From positions 1 to 6,498 of the forward strand of contig CAZUAH010000713.1 in the NCBI GenBank assembly GCA_964617665.1: DNA of 6,498 nucleotides, in the 5' to 3' direction. Of this stretch, positions 5,567 to 6,498 are shown piece after piece. Within the stretch, counting starts at the first letter, position 1; each line of letters begins with the position of its first letter. The DNA is from JADHUC01 sp964617665. Lineage in GTDB: Bacteria > Planctomycetota > Planctomycetia > Pirellulales > Pirellulaceae. The notes under the pieces were generated by a model that worked only from the letters and a program-made list of their open reading frames with translations, had not been told where the DNA came from and ran no database searches. Both the position numbers and the translations under genes were made by a program.

Positions 5567-6472
5567 TCAGATTTTGTACGTAATCCGACCGACGTAGTGC
5601 AACTGAAAGGCCTCGTCTATGACTGTGCGAGGTTCTGCAATCTCGCCAGCGCGTATGAATACGAAAGCGTTGATTCCCTCGACTCCAAGTCCAGCAGCAA
5701 GCTCTGTCAATTTGGACTCATACTGATCGCTGTATGAATACGGCTTTGTCAGTTCTGCGATTGAGGCCGCCTCTGCATTGAAACCCATCTCGATCATGTC
5801 GTGGTCGTACCAGGTCTCGCCTTGTCCAGAAGCGAACTTGGTAAGAGGCCTTGAATCGTCCGGATCGTCGTAATAGTCGGTCGATTCACCAAAGTAGTCG
5901 AAAAAGGCAGCCTCGTTTGGGAAGACCCCAACCCAGAAGTCACAAGTCTCAGTTCGGTTGTCCCAGTCAATTCCCGTGCGAACACCCCGTGTAAGGTCAG
6001 ACAACGGTTCGTCAGCCACCGTGGTGTCGGAAAGACTACTCGGCCCTTCCGGTGGATGGACAACCTCGGCGGAAACGATGTCTGCATCGCCCTGTTCAAC
6101 GGGGCGTAACTCGCGTCTGAGCGTGGAAATGAACTCCGCGAAATAGCTCTCGTAGCGGTTCTTGAAGTGACCGTCCAGCACGCCAACGCCCATTGTCTCT
6201 TCGATCCGCACTTCCACCTTGCTGCCCGAACCGTGTCTCGCGTACTGAATCGCAATGAGCTTCGGAAACTTCGCGGGATTCACAAACCAACCGCCGAGCA
6301 GACGCGTGAGGAACTGCGATCCTTGTTTGCCGGCGATTTCGTCATCGTCGGCCTGCACAATGCGAACCTTGTGTGTGGCGAGTAGTCGTTCAATCCTCTG
6401 ACGCACCTCGTCGGGAGGGAATGGCGTTATCCAGCTATCCGCAGCTTCTCCGGCGGCCCAGATTCTCTTCAC
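5567..6472 (-). CDS. Two-domain protein with C-terminal Imm22/DUF4284-like immunity domain
   Basis: A 301-residue soluble protein with no signal peptide or membrane segment. The C-terminal half (about 178-285) resembles the Imm22/DUF4284 family of predicted immunity proteins of polymorphic toxin systems. The support is FWVGVF (179-184), an acidic YF/YYDD patch (193-206), WYDHD (221-225), PYSYS (244-248) and a hydrophobic strand NAFVFI (268-273). This assignment rests on recalled motif pattern, not a search. The N-terminal half (1-120) is an alpha/beta domain I cannot name, with GSQFLTRLLGGWF (51-63) and EETMGVGVLDGHFKNRYESYF (91-111) as its most conserved-looking parts. A polar acidic linker (about 121-165) joins the halves. 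Translation begins at the GTG at 6472; an in-frame TGA at 6482-6484 excludes a longer form. No good ribosome binding site is visible. The small membrane protein gene follows by 86 nt. If it is a true immunity gene, the toxin would lie upstream, beyond 6498. A housekeeping role unrelated to toxins is also possible. Confidence 0.85.
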   Translation of the reverse strand: MKRIWAAGEAADSWITPFPPDEVRQRIERLLATHKVRIVQADDDEIAGKQGSQFLTRLLGGWFVNPAKFPKLIAIQYARHGSGSKVEVRIEETMGVGVLDGHFKNRYESYFAEFISTLRRELRPVEQGDADIVSAEVVHPPEGPSSLSDTTVADEPLSDLTRGVRTGIDWDNRTETCDFWVGVFPNEAAFFDYFGESTDYYDDPDDSRPLTKFASGQGETWYDHDMIEMGFNAEAASIAELTKPYSYSDQYESKLTELAAGLGVEGINAFVFIRAGEIAEPRTVIDEAFQLHYVGRITYKI

Positions 6473-6498
6473 GATTGGGGATCATTTTGAGGGACTCC

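Noticed and set aside
5351..5737. Plus-strand frame crossing the small membrane gene and the end of the immunity-like gene.
   Set aside because: The composition is not domain-like and it overlaps two better-supported minus-strand genes.
6473..6498. N-terminal extension of the immunity-like gene beyond the window.
   Set aside because: An in-frame TGA at 6482-6484 closes the frame, and the ATG at 6485 is in a different frame.

Overview
The window looks like chromosomal DNA from a Planctomycetota-type bacterium (a Pirellula/Rhodopirellula-like lineage is my best guess). The grounds are a BlaI-type repressor paired with a membrane M56 peptidase that carries very large WD40 and DUF1349-like extensions, GTG starts with weak ribosome binding sites, and a small membrane protein of a style I associate with that phylum. 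This is inference from gene content; no rRNA or marker gene is present.

Region 1 (81-4454, minus strand) is a two-gene regulatory operon. A promoter at about 4426-4454 holds a perfect 21-bp palindrome in its spacer. It drives a 143-residue BlaI/MecI-family winged-helix repressor (3948-4379), followed after 72 nt by a 1264-residue BlaR1-like protein (81-3875). In that protein the usual penicillin-binding sensor is replaced by 14 WD40 repeats (two seven-bladed propellers) and a C-terminal concanavalin-like (DUF1349-type) domain. The expected logic is that an extracytoplasmic signal bound by the propeller/lectin-like region activates the cytoplasmic HELSH metallopeptidase, the repressor is inactivated, and the palindrome is freed. 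No beta-lactamase gene is visible, so the signal and the wider regulon are unknown.

Region 2 (4455-4664) is the divergent upstream region, with one further imperfect 21-bp dyad. Region 3 (4665-5168, plus strand) is a stand-alone GNAT N-acetyltransferase.

Region 4 (5220-6472, minus strand) has two co-directional genes that converge on the GNAT gene. The upstream one is a 301-residue two-domain protein whose C-terminal half resembles the Imm22/DUF4284 immunity-protein family. The downstream one is an 86-residue membrane protein. An inverted repeat lies between them. What lies upstream of the immunity-like gene, where a toxin would be expected, is outside the window.

No tRNA, rRNA, CRISPR array, insertion sequence or origin was recognised. 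The strong repetitiveness of 780-2558 is entirely coding WD40 repeat structure.
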